In this document: piece after piece, positions 49,859 to 58,785 of the stretch
Numbering within the stretch: position 1 is the stretch's first letter
Layout: each line of letters opens with the position of its first letter
NCBI GenBank assembly: GCA_017434455.1
Contig: JAFRFG010000046.1
Location: forward strand, 124,001 to 188,000
Reading direction: 5' to 3'
Source: Thermoguttaceae bacterium
GTDB taxonomy: Bacteria > Planctomycetota > Planctomycetia > Pirellulales > Thermoguttaceae
Length of the DNA stretch: 64,000 nt
Translations under genes and position numbers: made by a program
The notes under the pieces: model-generated
What the model saw: the letters and a program-made list of their open reading frames with translations, nothing else
The model's database searches: none
Told to the model about the DNA's origin: nothing

Positions 49859-50086
49859 TTACTTGTACGAGCTGATATCGAGCCAGCCGAGGACGCACGC
49901 CGCCGCCAGCGCCAGGAAGGCGATCAGCAGCAACAGGGTGTAGACGTCGGGCCGATACCGGACCGCCGGCTTCGGCGGCTTGGGCGCTTTGGCCTTCGGC
50001 GCCTTTTTCTCTTTCGGCGCCTTCTTCTCCTTCGGAGGTTTCGGCGGCTTTTTCTCTGACTTAGAGCCCTTCTTTAACGACACCAT
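49859..50086 (-). CDS. Small Lys/Pro-rich single-pass membrane protein
   Basis: The 75-residue protein has a basic, proline-rich N-terminus of about 40 residues (repeats of KEKKAPK and KPPKP) and one C-terminal helix (YTLLLLIAFLALAAACVLGWL) ending DISSYK. From memory, proteins of this layout recur in planctomycetes; their function is unknown. It follows the coiled-coil membrane-protein gene by 91 bases and has its own terminator. Its codon structure and terminator support a real gene. Confidence 0.7.
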   Translation of the reverse strand: MVSLKKGSKSEKKPPKPPKEKKAPKEKKAPKAKAPKPPKPAVRYRPDVYTLLLLIAFLALAAACVLGWLDISSYK

Positions 50087-50177
50087 CGTTTAGATTCCCT
50101 ATGGCTTGAGAATGGCTTTATATCCTGTCCGGGGCGCTTTTTTTATCCCCTAAGCGGGGAAGACTCTTGGCCGGCTG

Positions 50178-51017
50178 TCAGTTCTCGAAGCGGGAGACGA
50201 CGCTGTCCCCCTCCTGAATCGTCCCCTGGCGGAATTCGGGAAGGACGCGGCAGACCGAGCGGTTCGGCTCGACGGTCACCACCTGGATCTTCCCCAGGTA
50301 GACGTCGCCGCGGTGAACCTCCAGAACGTGCGACGGCTGAAGCCCGTCGTCGGAGCCGAGCGAGACCATCAGCAGACCGCGGGGGCCTTCCTGAACCGCT
50401 TCGATCGTCCCCTTGACGGCGTGCGCCACGGTGTCGCCGTACAGTTCCGGCTCGGGCTGGAGCCCCTTCTTTTCGAGGACCTGCATCGCCTTGTCGAACT
50501 GCGCGGTCAGCTCTTTGTTCTTCGTCTCGAGGTCGCCGCGGATGGTCGACAGCTCGTGCATACTGTTGACGGTCGTCGCCAGGGTCTGGAGGTAGCCGGC
50601 GCGGTCTTTCTGGGCGGTGGCCAGGTCTTGCTCCATCGTCTCGATATTGGCGCGGTACTCGCCGATCATCTTGTTGTTGGCGTTGATCGTATCGAGCCGC
50701 TGCTGCGATTCGGTCGCCAGGGTATCGCGTTCTTTCGCCAGAGAGTTATTCTCGGCCTGGAGGCCGTCGACCTTCGTCTGAAGGGCGGCGATCGCCTTGG
50801 TGTAAGAAGCGCTCTCGTCGGCGAGCTTCTTCTCCAGGTCTCCCTTGGCGGCGGAAAGGGCTTTCTTTTCGCCCTCCAGCTGGGTGATCTTCTCGGCCTT
50901 CTGAGCGGAGTCTTCCTTCCAGTTCTTATGGGAGGCGTAGACCACCAAGGTCAGCGAAAAGAAGACAATGCTCATGATCATGATGAGGCATACAAATATT
51001 TTTCCGACCAATTTCAT
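50178..51017 (-). CDS. Membrane-anchored coiled-coil protein with C-terminal beta domain
   Basis: The protein is 279 residues from the ATG at 51017, which has GAGG eight bases upstream and directly precedes MKLVGKIFVCLIMIMSIVFF; the longer frame upstream is unsupported. An N-terminal helix is followed by a long coiled coil (about 35-190) and a compact C-terminal domain with VSLGSDDGLQPSHVLEVHRGDVYLGKIQVVTVEPNRSVCRV, ending QEGDSVVSR. The last part resembles the FlgT-C/MreC-like 'SLGSDDGLxxGxxL' beta fold. From memory it is a conserved planctomycete type; a role in cell-envelope organisation is inferred. The promoter is at 51144-51173. Confidence 0.75.
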   Translation of the reverse strand: MKLVGKIFVCLIMIMSIVFFSLTLVVYASHKNWKEDSAQKAEKITQLEGEKKALSAAKGDLEKKLADESASYTKAIAALQTKVDGLQAENNSLAKERDTLATESQQRLDTINANNKMIGEYRANIETMEQDLATAQKDRAGYLQTLATTVNSMHELSTIRGDLETKNKELTAQFDKAMQVLEKKGLQPEPELYGDTVAHAVKGTIEAVQEGPRGLLMVSLGSDDGLQPSHVLEVHRGDVYLGKIQVVTVEPNRSVCRVLPEFRQGTIQEGDSVVSRFEN

Positions 51018-51143
51018 CGCAGCGACCTCGCCTGACGTTGGAACCTGTTCTTTTGCGGGAAACTCACCCGGGCGAACGACCGGCGCTTGGGCGCGGCGGT
51101 CTGCCCGCGGCAAGAATACCCTAGGGAAGGGGCACTTTCTGTT

Positions 51144-51173
51144 AGTATAACCAACATTGCTTGCCTATGTCAA
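51144..51173 (-). promoter_or_regulatory. Promoter of the coiled-coil protein gene
   Basis: TTGACA (51173-51168), 18 bases, TATACT (51149-51144) on the minus strand, about 125 bases before the start codon. Confidence 0.6.
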
Positions 51174-51282
51174 CAAGAACCCCTATCTGCCTTATTTTAA
51201 CTTTGAATTTTTTTGAATCTTTCCCCGATTATACGGTTTATAACAAAAAAACGGACGGCCGAGCCCCCACACAGCGCCGAAG

Positions 51283-51765
51283 CTAGGCCCCCCTGTCCCG
51301 CGATCGTTTGCGCGACACCTCGAGCATCGGCGCCAGCTCGCGGGCAAAATCCTCGACGCTGCCGAACTCGCGGTAGACGCTGGCGAACCGGACGTAGGCG
51401 ACCTCGTCGAGCTGACGCAGCTGCCGCATCACCGTCTGACCGATGGCGCGGGTGGAGATTTCGATCTCCCCCTCGTTCTCCAGCTGGGTCTGGACATCGG
51501 CGACCAGCGCCGAGATCTGCCCCTCGCTCACCGGCCGTTTCCAGCAGGCCCGCTCGATCCCCCGGCGGAGTTTCTCGCGGTCGAAGGGGACGCGCGTTCC
51601 GTCTTTTTTGATGACGCGCACCGTCGCCACCTCGATCCGCTCGAAGGTGGTGAACCGCTTGCGGCACGACTTGCAGACGCGCCGGCGGCGGATCGAAAAC
51701 CCCTCCTCGCCGGGCCGGGTATCGATCACAGAGTTATTATCGGAGTGGCAGTAGGGACACTTCAT
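51283..51765 (-). CDS. nrdR: Transcriptional repressor NrdR
   Basis: NrdR represses ribonucleotide reductase genes in response to ATP/dATP. The 160-residue protein has the zinc ribbon C3-x2-C6 and C31-x2-C34, then RRRRVCKSCRKRFTTFERIE and an ATP-cone (about 49-139) with VIKKDGTRVPFDREKLRRGIERACWKRPV. Length and motifs are standard, with a short extra C-terminal tail (SRKRSRDRGA). The ATG directly follows the TAG of the HAD hydrolase gene, so both are co-transcribed. No nrd genes are in the window. Confidence 0.95.
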   Translation of the reverse strand: MKCPYCHSDNNSVIDTRPGEEGFSIRRRRVCKSCRKRFTTFERIEVATVRVIKKDGTRVPFDREKLRRGIERACWKRPVSEGQISALVADVQTQLENEGEIEISTRAIGQTVMRQLRQLDEVAYVRFASVYREFGSVEDFARELAPMLEVSRKRSRDRGA

Positions 51766-52632
51766 CTATTTCTCCCAAGGCGGATTAACCGGAAGATGCG
51801 AGTCAAACTCTTTCAAGAGGGCCTCTTGATAGTCGCCGGCGAAGGTCCCCTCGAAGAACCTGTCGGCCCCTTCCTCGAAGAACCGCTTCCAGCTGGCTTC
51901 TTCCTCGCCCGGGTTGATCGGGTAGAAGAGGACATTGTTGGCGCAGGCGGCTTTGTAGTCGCCCGGGGCGTCGCCGATCATCAGGGCGTGATTCGGCTGA
52001 TAGCCGGCGGCGTAGCGGAGCGATTCTTTCTTGGTCCCGGCCTCCTGGCCGCAGATGGCGGTCACGAACCGGGCCAGCCCCTGATTGGCCCACTCCTTTT
52101 CGAGGGCGGCCTGCGGCGTGGCCGAGACGACGACCAGATCGGCCCGGGCCGAGCACTTCTCCATCGACTCGCGGACGAACGGGAACGGGGCGACCCCCTC
52201 CCCGACGATCTGATCGACCACGCGGTTGACCTCGCTCGACCAGGCGAGGGTCTTTTCGAGCATCGGGTTGTGCGTACGCTCCACCTCGGCCTGAAGGGCC
52301 GGGTTGCCGAGTTTCGTCTCGCGGTTCATCCACTCGATGATCTCCGGCGGCGGGACCGGATGAACCCCGCGGGCCTGTACCTCGGGACGGCGGGCCAGAA
52401 GCTCGAAGACCTCGATCAGCGCGGGGAACCGGTTGACCCCGCGGCTCTTGGAGTAGAGGTTGACGAACTCGGCCGCCTCGCGGGCGTACTTGCTGACGCT
52501 CTGGAACCCCCAGTGCTTAATGATCGCGGGAATGAAGCACTCTTTGTGCTTGAGCTCCATCGTATCGAACGCGCAGCCGTCGGAATCGATGCCGATAAAA
52601 AACGCTTTTGTCGCCTGAAACTGGATCGCCAT
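51766..52632 (-). CDS. HAD-superfamily hydrolase
   Basis: The 288-residue haloacid-dehalogenase-type phosphatase has motif I GIDSDGCAFDT (nucleophile D and D+2), motif II VVVSATP (Ser/Thr), motif III lysine in GTKKES, and motif IV IGDAPGD. The long insertion between motifs I and II (about 20-160) is a helical cap. The substrate cannot be predicted. The stop is immediately followed by the nrdR ATG, suggesting translational coupling and perhaps a nucleotide-related role (inference). Confidence 0.85.
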   Translation of the reverse strand: MAIQFQATKAFFIGIDSDGCAFDTMELKHKECFIPAIIKHWGFQSVSKYAREAAEFVNLYSKSRGVNRFPALIEVFELLARRPEVQARGVHPVPPPEIIEWMNRETKLGNPALQAEVERTHNPMLEKTLAWSSEVNRVVDQIVGEGVAPFPFVRESMEKCSARADLVVVSATPQAALEKEWANQGLARFVTAICGQEAGTKKESLRYAAGYQPNHALMIGDAPGDYKAACANNVLFYPINPGEEEASWKRFFEEGADRFFEGTFAGDYQEALLKEFDSHLPVNPPWEK

Positions 52633-52689
52633 AGATACTTTCTTTCAATAAAAAACGTCGAACCCGGGATCTTTCCCCCGCGTAGGGGT

Positions 52690-52695
52690 AGTATA
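52690..52695 (-). promoter_or_regulatory. Possible -10 element of the HAD-nrdR transcript
   Basis: TATACT on the minus strand about 60 bases before the HAD start; no good -35 lies at the expected place. Confidence 0.3.
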
Positions 52696-52764
52696 GCACA
52701 GGAAAGGGCGGCAGACAGCCGCTCGGCGGGGCTTACCCCCGTTTAACGCCGTTCGTCACGGCCG

Positions 52765-53931
52765 TCACGCATCGTCCTCGTCGTCGTCCTCTAACTTCGG
52801 CACCGGCGCCAGCTTGCACAGGAGGATGCCGAGGAAGTAGAGCGATATGAGCGCCGAGACCATGCAGATCATGCTCCACGGATCGGGGGGGGTAAACATC
52901 ATCGAGAGGAAGGCGATGATCACCACCGAGATGCGCCACTTGTCCCAATACGCCTCGATCGTGAAGATCCTCAGCCGGTACAGCGCGAACATCACCAGCG
53001 GCAGCTGGAAGCTGATGCCGAAGCCCAGCGGCAGGATCATCGCGAATTTGAGCCACTCGCTGATTCGCGGGTCGGGGTCGATATTCATCCCGGCGTTGAA
53101 GGTCAGCAGGAACGACAGAACCATCTCGAAGATGACGAAGAACGCCAGCGCCGCCCCGGCGAAGAAGAGGGTCAAGCTGAACGGCAGGTACTTATAGACA
53201 TAGCGTTTTTCGCTGGCGTAAAGCCCCGCCCCGACGAACGCCCAGAAGTGATAAAATATCCCGGGGCTGCCGATCAGGACCCCGAGAAAGACCGCCGCCT
53301 TTAAAAAAATCACGAACGTCTCGGGCATCGACAGCGACTTGGCCTTGATGCGCGGGTCGTCGGCGAGCTTTTCCCAGAAGATAAACGAGACGGCCCCCTG
53401 GCTCTGCGGGGTGGCCAGCTCGCCGCCGGGCACCCCGTCGTCGGGCTTTTGGTAGTTGTCGGCCATCGCCAAGAGCTGCTCGTTGGTGAAGACCGAAGCC
53501 GGCCCGGCGGCCGTCTCGGCCGAATCGGCCTGGTCGGGGAAGAGAATCCGGCGCAGCCGGGCGATATCGTCGGGGAACAGCCACACCTCGCGGTCGGCCA
53601 TGCCGCTGCGCGCGGGGATCAGGGCGATATCGGGGGAGTAGCCCATCTCTTCCAAGCGCTTCATCTGGCCTTTGATTCGGTCCGACGACTGCCCCACGTA
53701 GTACGAGTGAAGCGAGCGGGTCAGGGGGCGCTGAATGAACGAGACCGCCCAGCCGCTCAAGGAAGGGAGATTCGACCCGGGGATGATCCAGCTGCCGGGG
53801 ATCAGCGCGATGATGAACCCGCCGACCAGCCAGTAGATCGACATGATCAGACGATAGCGCAGTTCATCGAGATGTTCGCCGAAAGACATCGAGCTGTCGT
53901 CGAACAGGTCATCACGTCGTTTGCCGGCCAT
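52765..53931 (-). CDS. tatC: Twin-arginine translocase subunit TatC with large periplasmic insertion
   Basis: The 388-residue protein has six transmembrane helices and the family features SFGEHLDELRYRLI near the N-terminus and PFSLTLFFAGAALAFFVIFEMVL. TatC is usually about 250 residues. Here about 115 extra residues (about 75-200) sit in the first periplasmic loop, with QSSDRIKGQMKRLEEMGY and an acidic, Ala/Gly-rich part. From memory this occurs in planctomycete TatC proteins. The tail is acidic (KLEDDDEDDA). TatC receives twin-arginine proteins from the cytoplasm. No tatA/B gene is adjacent. Confidence 0.92.
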   Translation of the reverse strand: MAGKRRDDLFDDSSMSFGEHLDELRYRLIMSIYWLVGGFIIALIPGSWIIPGSNLPSLSGWAVSFIQRPLTRSLHSYYVGQSSDRIKGQMKRLEEMGYSPDIALIPARSGMADREVWLFPDDIARLRRILFPDQADSAETAAGPASVFTNEQLLAMADNYQKPDDGVPGGELATPQSQGAVSFIFWEKLADDPRIKAKSLSMPETFVIFLKAAVFLGVLIGSPGIFYHFWAFVGAGLYASEKRYVYKYLPFSLTLFFAGAALAFFVIFEMVLSFLLTFNAGMNIDPDPRISEWLKFAMILPLGFGISFQLPLVMFALYRLRIFTIEAYWDKWRISVVIIAFLSMMFTPPDPWSMICMVSALISLYFLGILLCKLAPVPKLEDDDEDDA

Positions 53932-54089
53932 ATATTTATGATCGCGGGAATGTTCTTCTTTGGGGGGACAGACACCCCGGGGAAGGCCCCGGGGCGGAGA
54001 ATACTCTTTCTCTATTTTAACAACCCGGTGGCGCTTTGCAAGGAGCTTTTCGTCCGGAAGCCCCTATTCTTGGCGGGCGAAAAGGGGGG

Positions 54090-54845
54090 TTATTCCACCA
54101 CGCGGAAGGGGAGGGCCGCTTCGGTCAGCTTCGCGCAGGCGCGCACCGGAAAACCGTCGATATCGTCGACCGGCAGGGGAAAGCAAAACAGGCGAAACGG
54201 CTCCCCGGCGGGGAGCTTCTGCAGCGCGGCGAGGTTCTCCAGCGGCAGGATCGGCGGCCGGCGGCCCAGAAGAATCCGGTGCGACTCCGCGTCACTGTGC
54301 AAAAGCGCCTCGCAGAGGGGGTCTCCCCACGCGGCGGAGCCGGTTCCGAACAGGGCGTTGCCGTAGGCCGACAGCGACGGGGTATCGAGCCCCAAGATCC
54401 TGATCGGGAAGTCGGCCAGCCAGTCGGCCGTCTCGGGGAGGATCGAGGGGAACGAGGTGAAGTAGTCGCTCTGCCCCCAGCGTTCCCCCCATCCGGTCCG
54501 GAGGATCACCGCCGGGACGCTTTCAAGAAGATCGGCGAAGGGGGCCAGAAGCTCGGGGGTGATCTTCGCCGCGGCGCCGGTTTCCTGTTCGGCCAGCGCC
54601 GGGGCCAGGTCGCACAGGACCGCCTCGGTATCGAAGGTCTCCAGCGGAAGATCGCCGAACGACTCGCCGTCGGAAAAAAAGTGCCTCGGCGCGTCGAGGT
54701 GGGTCCCCAGGTGCGTCCCGAACGTGACCGACGTGAGGCGGTAGCCGTCGCAGGCGTAGTCGGCCTCGATCACGCGGGTAAAGAGGGGGTCGCCGGGGTA
54801 AACCGGGGTCGCCTCGTTGATCGGGCGGGACAGATCGATCAGCAT
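54090..54845 (-). CDS. Cyclase-family metal-dependent amidohydrolase (KynB-like)
   Basis: The 251-residue protein belongs to the PF04199 cyclase family. The zinc-binding signature H-x-G-T-H-x-D-x-P-x-H appears as THLGTHLDAPRHFF (about 44-57), together with DLSRPINEATPVYPGDP at the start and LGLDTPSLSA. The family includes N-formylkynurenine formamidase (KynB) and isatin hydrolase, but many members are unassigned. Without kyn genes nearby the substrate is unknown. Its neighbours are the SEC-C/TPR gene upstream and tatC downstream, all on the minus strand. Confidence 0.85.
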   Translation of the reverse strand: MLIDLSRPINEATPVYPGDPLFTRVIEADYACDGYRLTSVTFGTHLGTHLDAPRHFFSDGESFGDLPLETFDTEAVLCDLAPALAEQETGAAAKITPELLAPFADLLESVPAVILRTGWGERWGQSDYFTSFPSILPETADWLADFPIRILGLDTPSLSAYGNALFGTGSAAWGDPLCEALLHSDAESHRILLGRRPPILPLENLAALQKLPAGEPFRLFCFPLPVDDIDGFPVRACAKLTEAALPFRVVE

Positions 54846-54892
54846 CGTTTCTTACCGGTTCGGCGCGCCGCAACGACGCGCCGGAAAGCGTA

Positions 54893-57112
54893 TCAGTCCG
54901 GAACCCAGAGCTTGCCGCCGCCCCCGCCGGAGGAGGGACGGTCGGAATCGGGGGTCCAAATCCCCGAGGAGGGCTCCTCGGGCGGCGCGGCCATCGGGGT
55001 GTCGCCGCCCAGAGACCCGGCGCCCCCCATCGGCGCGGCCCCGGCGGCAGGAGCCCCCATCGCCCGCGGGGTGCCGTCGGGATTGATCAGCCCCAGCCGG
55101 ACGAGCAGCACCTGCAGGGCCTGCATCACCTCCGGCTCGCCGCGGTGCGTCTGGGTGATATGGGCCAGCATCCGCCGGAACCCCTCGATATCTTGATCGG
55201 CCAGGCACAGCGCCAGCTCTTTGAGGTTCAGCGCCCCGTCGGAGGCCCCCGCCAGGCGGGCCTCCTCATAGGCGCGCTTGAGCAGGTCGCGGGCCCCGTC
55301 GAGTGTGGCGTCGTTGGCCGAGGCCTCGTCGATCAGCCGGTCGTACGCCATCAGACGGGCGGTGAACGCCGCGGCGTCCCCTTCGGCGGGAGCCGGAGCG
55401 TCCAAGATGCGGCGGGCGAGCGTCAGGACGGTCCGCGATTCCCCCAGAAGGTGGGCCGTCGGCAAAAGGCGCGCAGCCACGGCCGGGGAGTACGACCGCG
55501 GGTCGACCCGATTCCAGCGCCAGATCGGCAGCGCGGCAAAGAAGCGGCGTGCCTCGTCATCCCCCTCGGGGGCGCTCAGCGCGGCGGGCGTCGGAAGATG
55601 GAGCGTTTCGCGAAGCAGCGTTTCGGCCTCGTCAACACTGGCCGGCGGCAGCTGCAGAGAAATCATCGCCGCGGCGGCGGCCAGGCGCACCGGCGGGAAA
55701 TTCTCGGCGGCGGCCTGCCGCGGGGTCTTGCCGTCGAGATCGGCCGAGGGGTGCTCCATCCACGCGGGGAGGAAGACCTCGGCGAAATAACCGCGGCTTA
55801 ATTCTTTAACGATTTCGGGCGTCAGCCGGGCGGCGGCGCGCCCCAGGTCGAACTCGGGATGGAGGCGCATGGCCAGCCACGAGGTCGCCGGCTCGCGCAG
55901 GGTATCGGGTTCGGCTTTCCAGCCGTCGCCGGCCAGCGCCGCCACGCGCTCCACGGCCGTGTCGAGGTTCGGCTCCAGGGCGTTGATCTCCACGCGCGCG
56001 GGGCGGTCGGTCTGGCGGCCGTACAGCAGGACGCGGGCCAGACGGCGCGGGGCGGTTTCCAAGGTGATCGGAACATCGTCGGGGGGAACCGGACGGTCGA
56101 GAAGATGGAACAGGTGGCTGGGGCCGGGATGATCGGCGTCGCCGAACAGGCGCGGGTCGAACGGAACATTGACCAGGTCGCGGCGCGACAAAAGCGCCTC
56201 CAGCAGGCGGTCCTCCTCGGTGATTTCGTAACTGGCCTGAACGGCGTTGATCAGGTCGTCTTCCTCACGGGCGAAGTTGACCAAAATCTCGGCGTCGAGG
56301 GCGTCGTCGAACGGCACCCCGGCCGCGCGGGCGAAGCGGGCGAACGCGTCGGAGGAACCGACCTCGTCGCACAGCCACAGGCGGGCCACCGCCAGGGTCC
56401 GCCACAGGTTCGGCCAGGCGGCGGCGTAGTCGGTCAGTTCCTCGAGGATCGTCCGGGCGGCGTGCCAATGCCCCATCGCCAGGGCCGAAAGGGCCGTGTT
56501 GTAGCGGGCGGTCCCGAGCCAATTTTCCGGGGCGGTGCGGTCGAAGAACGGCTCTTTGACGAACAGCGGCAGCCCCGGGGCGGAGTAGATGCGGCGCAGC
56601 ATCACCGCCGTCTCGGTATTTTGGGGATCGTACTGCCGGAGGATCTTCAGCAGGGCGATCGCCGGCGATTCTTTCCCGGTATCGGCCAAAACACCGGCCA
56701 GCACCAGCGTCGGGCCGAACAGCGAGGAGTGGAGTTTCCCCGGCTCGCTCGTCTCGAAGGCGCGTATGAGCGTCCCCAGCGCCTCGACCGCGTCGCCGCC
56801 CAAGGCGGTCGCCAGGGCCCATTCGCCGAGGGCCTGCGGGTTGTTCGGTTCGGCGGCGGCAAATTTTTGGGCCGCCTCGGCGTAGGGGGCCATCTGCCCG
56901 GCCGCGCGCAGGGCGGTGCACTTGAGCGCCATCAAACAGGCGCAGTTCGGGTGCTCTTTTTCGAGCTGTTCGACCGAGCGGACCGCCGCGGTGAACTGGC
57001 CGCCGGACAGCTGCGACTCGATCCGCTGGAGCTCTTTCGTCAGCTTGGGACAACAGTGACGGATCTTTTTACCACGCCCACCGGGGCAAAGGGAGTTGGA
57101 ATCCAAAGGCAT
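54893..57112 (-). CDS. SEC-C zinc-motif protein with TPR-like repeats
   Basis: The protein is 739 residues from the ATG at 57112, which has AAGGAG five bases upstream. A SEC-C-type zinc motif (SLCPGGRGKKIRHCCP, about 7-22) opens the protein; such motifs are found in SecA and many adaptor proteins. About 650 residues of helical TPR-like repeats follow, for example CTALRAAGQMAPYAEAAQKFAAAEP and YNTALSALAMGHWHAARTILEEL. The end (about 690-739) is Gly/Pro-rich and low complexity. A protein-interaction scaffold is the likely role. From memory the same type occurs in other planctomycetes. Confidence 0.82.
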   Translation of the reverse strand: MPLDSNSLCPGGRGKKIRHCCPKLTKELQRIESQLSGGQFTAAVRSVEQLEKEHPNCACLMALKCTALRAAGQMAPYAEAAQKFAAAEPNNPQALGEWALATALGGDAVEALGTLIRAFETSEPGKLHSSLFGPTLVLAGVLADTGKESPAIALLKILRQYDPQNTETAVMLRRIYSAPGLPLFVKEPFFDRTAPENWLGTARYNTALSALAMGHWHAARTILEELTDYAAAWPNLWRTLAVARLWLCDEVGSSDAFARFARAAGVPFDDALDAEILVNFAREEDDLINAVQASYEITEEDRLLEALLSRRDLVNVPFDPRLFGDADHPGPSHLFHLLDRPVPPDDVPITLETAPRRLARVLLYGRQTDRPARVEINALEPNLDTAVERVAALAGDGWKAEPDTLREPATSWLAMRLHPEFDLGRAAARLTPEIVKELSRGYFAEVFLPAWMEHPSADLDGKTPRQAAAENFPPVRLAAAAAMISLQLPPASVDEAETLLRETLHLPTPAALSAPEGDDEARRFFAALPIWRWNRVDPRSYSPAVAARLLPTAHLLGESRTVLTLARRILDAPAPAEGDAAAFTARLMAYDRLIDEASANDATLDGARDLLKRAYEEARLAGASDGALNLKELALCLADQDIEGFRRMLAHITQTHRGEPEVMQALQVLLVRLGLINPDGTPRAMGAPAAGAAPMGGAGSLGGDTPMAAPPEEPSSGIWTPDSDRPSSGGGGGKLWVPD

Positions 57113-57264
57113 CGGGGCTCCTTGTTCGTTCGGACGATCCACCGCCGGTTCGGCCGCGCGGCCGCCGGTTCGGTGAATAAAAATTCTTTTTACGGCCGCT
57201 GTATTATAAGGTGCCGCCGAATTCTTTCTATGACCCGCCTCTATCCGGGACGGGCCTTTATCCC

Positions 57265-58758
57265 TTACTCTTGGGGCTGGCTATCATCGGCCCTGTCGGC
57301 GGCGGCGATATCGCGCAGCATTGCCAGGAGTTTCGCGCGGATCTTCGGCTCGGCCTCGCGCTCGAGCATCGAGGTCCCCCGCCAGGTGGTGTATCCCCCC
57401 AGCTCAAACTGATCGGCGGGGGGGATATAGCCGTTGTAGCCGTTGGCCAGGGCGATCATCACGTTGGCTTCAAACGGGGTGGAGGCGCGCAGCCGCGCGC
57501 CGGTAAAGCTGTAGATTTCCCCCGGGGCGGCGCACAGGCCGATATCGTTGAGCGCCACGGTCTGAAGGGTAACGGCCCACCGCCGGGGGAACGACTCCTC
57601 GGCGACCGTCAGCTTGGCGTAACAGCGCGTCGTCACCGACAGATCGTCCGGCGAGGCCAGCAGGGCGCGGGCCGTTTCGACCTGCTCGGCCGTCGGACGG
57701 CGAAGGGCCAGCTCCAGGGTATCGGTCCGAACGCGCAGCGAGGCGGTATCGGCGAACTGTATCCCGCCATAGGCGGCGAAGACCTTTTCGGCCAAATGCT
57801 CCCCGACGATGTTGTAATCGTACGGCGGCTGATCGTTGAGGAAATCAATGCAGTTGCAGTCCCCCGCGGTCCCGCAGGTCATCATCGCCACAAAGTTCTC
57901 GCCGGCCCCCAGCAGTTCGGCGATCTTCCGCGCGAAAACGCCGTAGTAGTCGGCCGACAGCCGCCCCTCGAGATCGGATCCGCCGGCGTAGTGCGACGAG
58001 TAGTTCGCCAAAAGCGCCAGGGGCGTACCGTCGGGGCGCGTGAACGCCAGACAGTAGATCGTCTGATCGGGAACCCCCAGCGGCGAGACGATATCCTCGC
58101 TTTGGCGCGGGGGGTTCATCTGCGCGACGTTGTGGCTGATCTCCACCAGGTCGGAGGGCTGTTCCGGGGCGGTCCCGGGCTTCATCAAAAAGCGCCGGCA
58201 AAAGACGTGGCGCGGCTCCCGCGCGGTGCACCAGCCGAAGCGGGCCGGTTCCAGACGCTCCAGCGCGCCGACGGCCGCCTCGACCGCTCCGGCCAAGGCC
58301 GTCGGCTCGTACGGCCCGATCCCCCTATCCCGAAGCTCCTCGTCGGAGGGGATCCCCTCCGAGGTCTCGTGCCCGCGGCAGATCGCCGGGGCGAAGTGAG
58401 TATGCGTCGCCGAAACGCAGATCCGATCGGCGGGGAAGCCGGTCTTTTCCTCGACCTGTGCCTTGACCTGATCGGTGAACGCGGAGGGAATATGGCACGA
58501 GTCGATCAGGACGAAAATAAACCTTTCCGAGCCGCACTCGATGGCCAGCGCCTTGGCGTACAGCGGATCGTGAACCTCACTGACATAGCGCGGCGTAAAA
58601 TAGCCGTTGACGCAGACCGGAAACAGCGTCGGCGTGATATCGACCTGACAGGCGCCGACCCTCAGCGGCTGGCCGGCGGAAAGCCGGCCGGCAAACAGCG
58701 CGGCGAAAACGACGCCAAGGGCCGCGGACAAAAAACAAAACTTCCTGCTGCGTGTCAT
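57265..58758 (-). CDS. Secreted neutral/alkaline ceramidase-like protein, copy 1
   Basis: The 497-residue protein has a signal peptide (KFCFLSAALGVVFAALFAG) and the N-terminal fold of neutral/non-lysosomal ceramidases. Key regions are RVGACQVDITP, ICVSATHTHFAP (the H-x-H zinc site, SHTHSGP in ceramidase), LLANYSSHYAGG (another histidine), DCNCIDFLNDQPPYDYNIVGEHLA and ANGYNGYIPPADQFELGGYTTW. The Tyr and Arg near the nucleophile serine were not pinned down. Many such planctomycete proteins are annotated only as hypothetical; the amide substrate could be a sphingolipid or another lipid. AAGGGG precedes the ATG. A nearly identical neighbour follows upstream. Confidence 0.78.
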   Translation of the reverse strand: MTRSRKFCFLSAALGVVFAALFAGRLSAGQPLRVGACQVDITPTLFPVCVNGYFTPRYVSEVHDPLYAKALAIECGSERFIFVLIDSCHIPSAFTDQVKAQVEEKTGFPADRICVSATHTHFAPAICRGHETSEGIPSDEELRDRGIGPYEPTALAGAVEAAVGALERLEPARFGWCTAREPRHVFCRRFLMKPGTAPEQPSDLVEISHNVAQMNPPRQSEDIVSPLGVPDQTIYCLAFTRPDGTPLALLANYSSHYAGGSDLEGRLSADYYGVFARKIAELLGAGENFVAMMTCGTAGDCNCIDFLNDQPPYDYNIVGEHLAEKVFAAYGGIQFADTASLRVRTDTLELALRRPTAEQVETARALLASPDDLSVTTRCYAKLTVAEESFPRRWAVTLQTVALNDIGLCAAPGEIYSFTGARLRASTPFEANVMIALANGYNGYIPPADQFELGGYTTWRGTSMLEREAEPKIRAKLLAMLRDIAAADRADDSQPQE

Positions 58759-58785
58759 CGACTTTCCCCTTAAAAAATTAATCTC

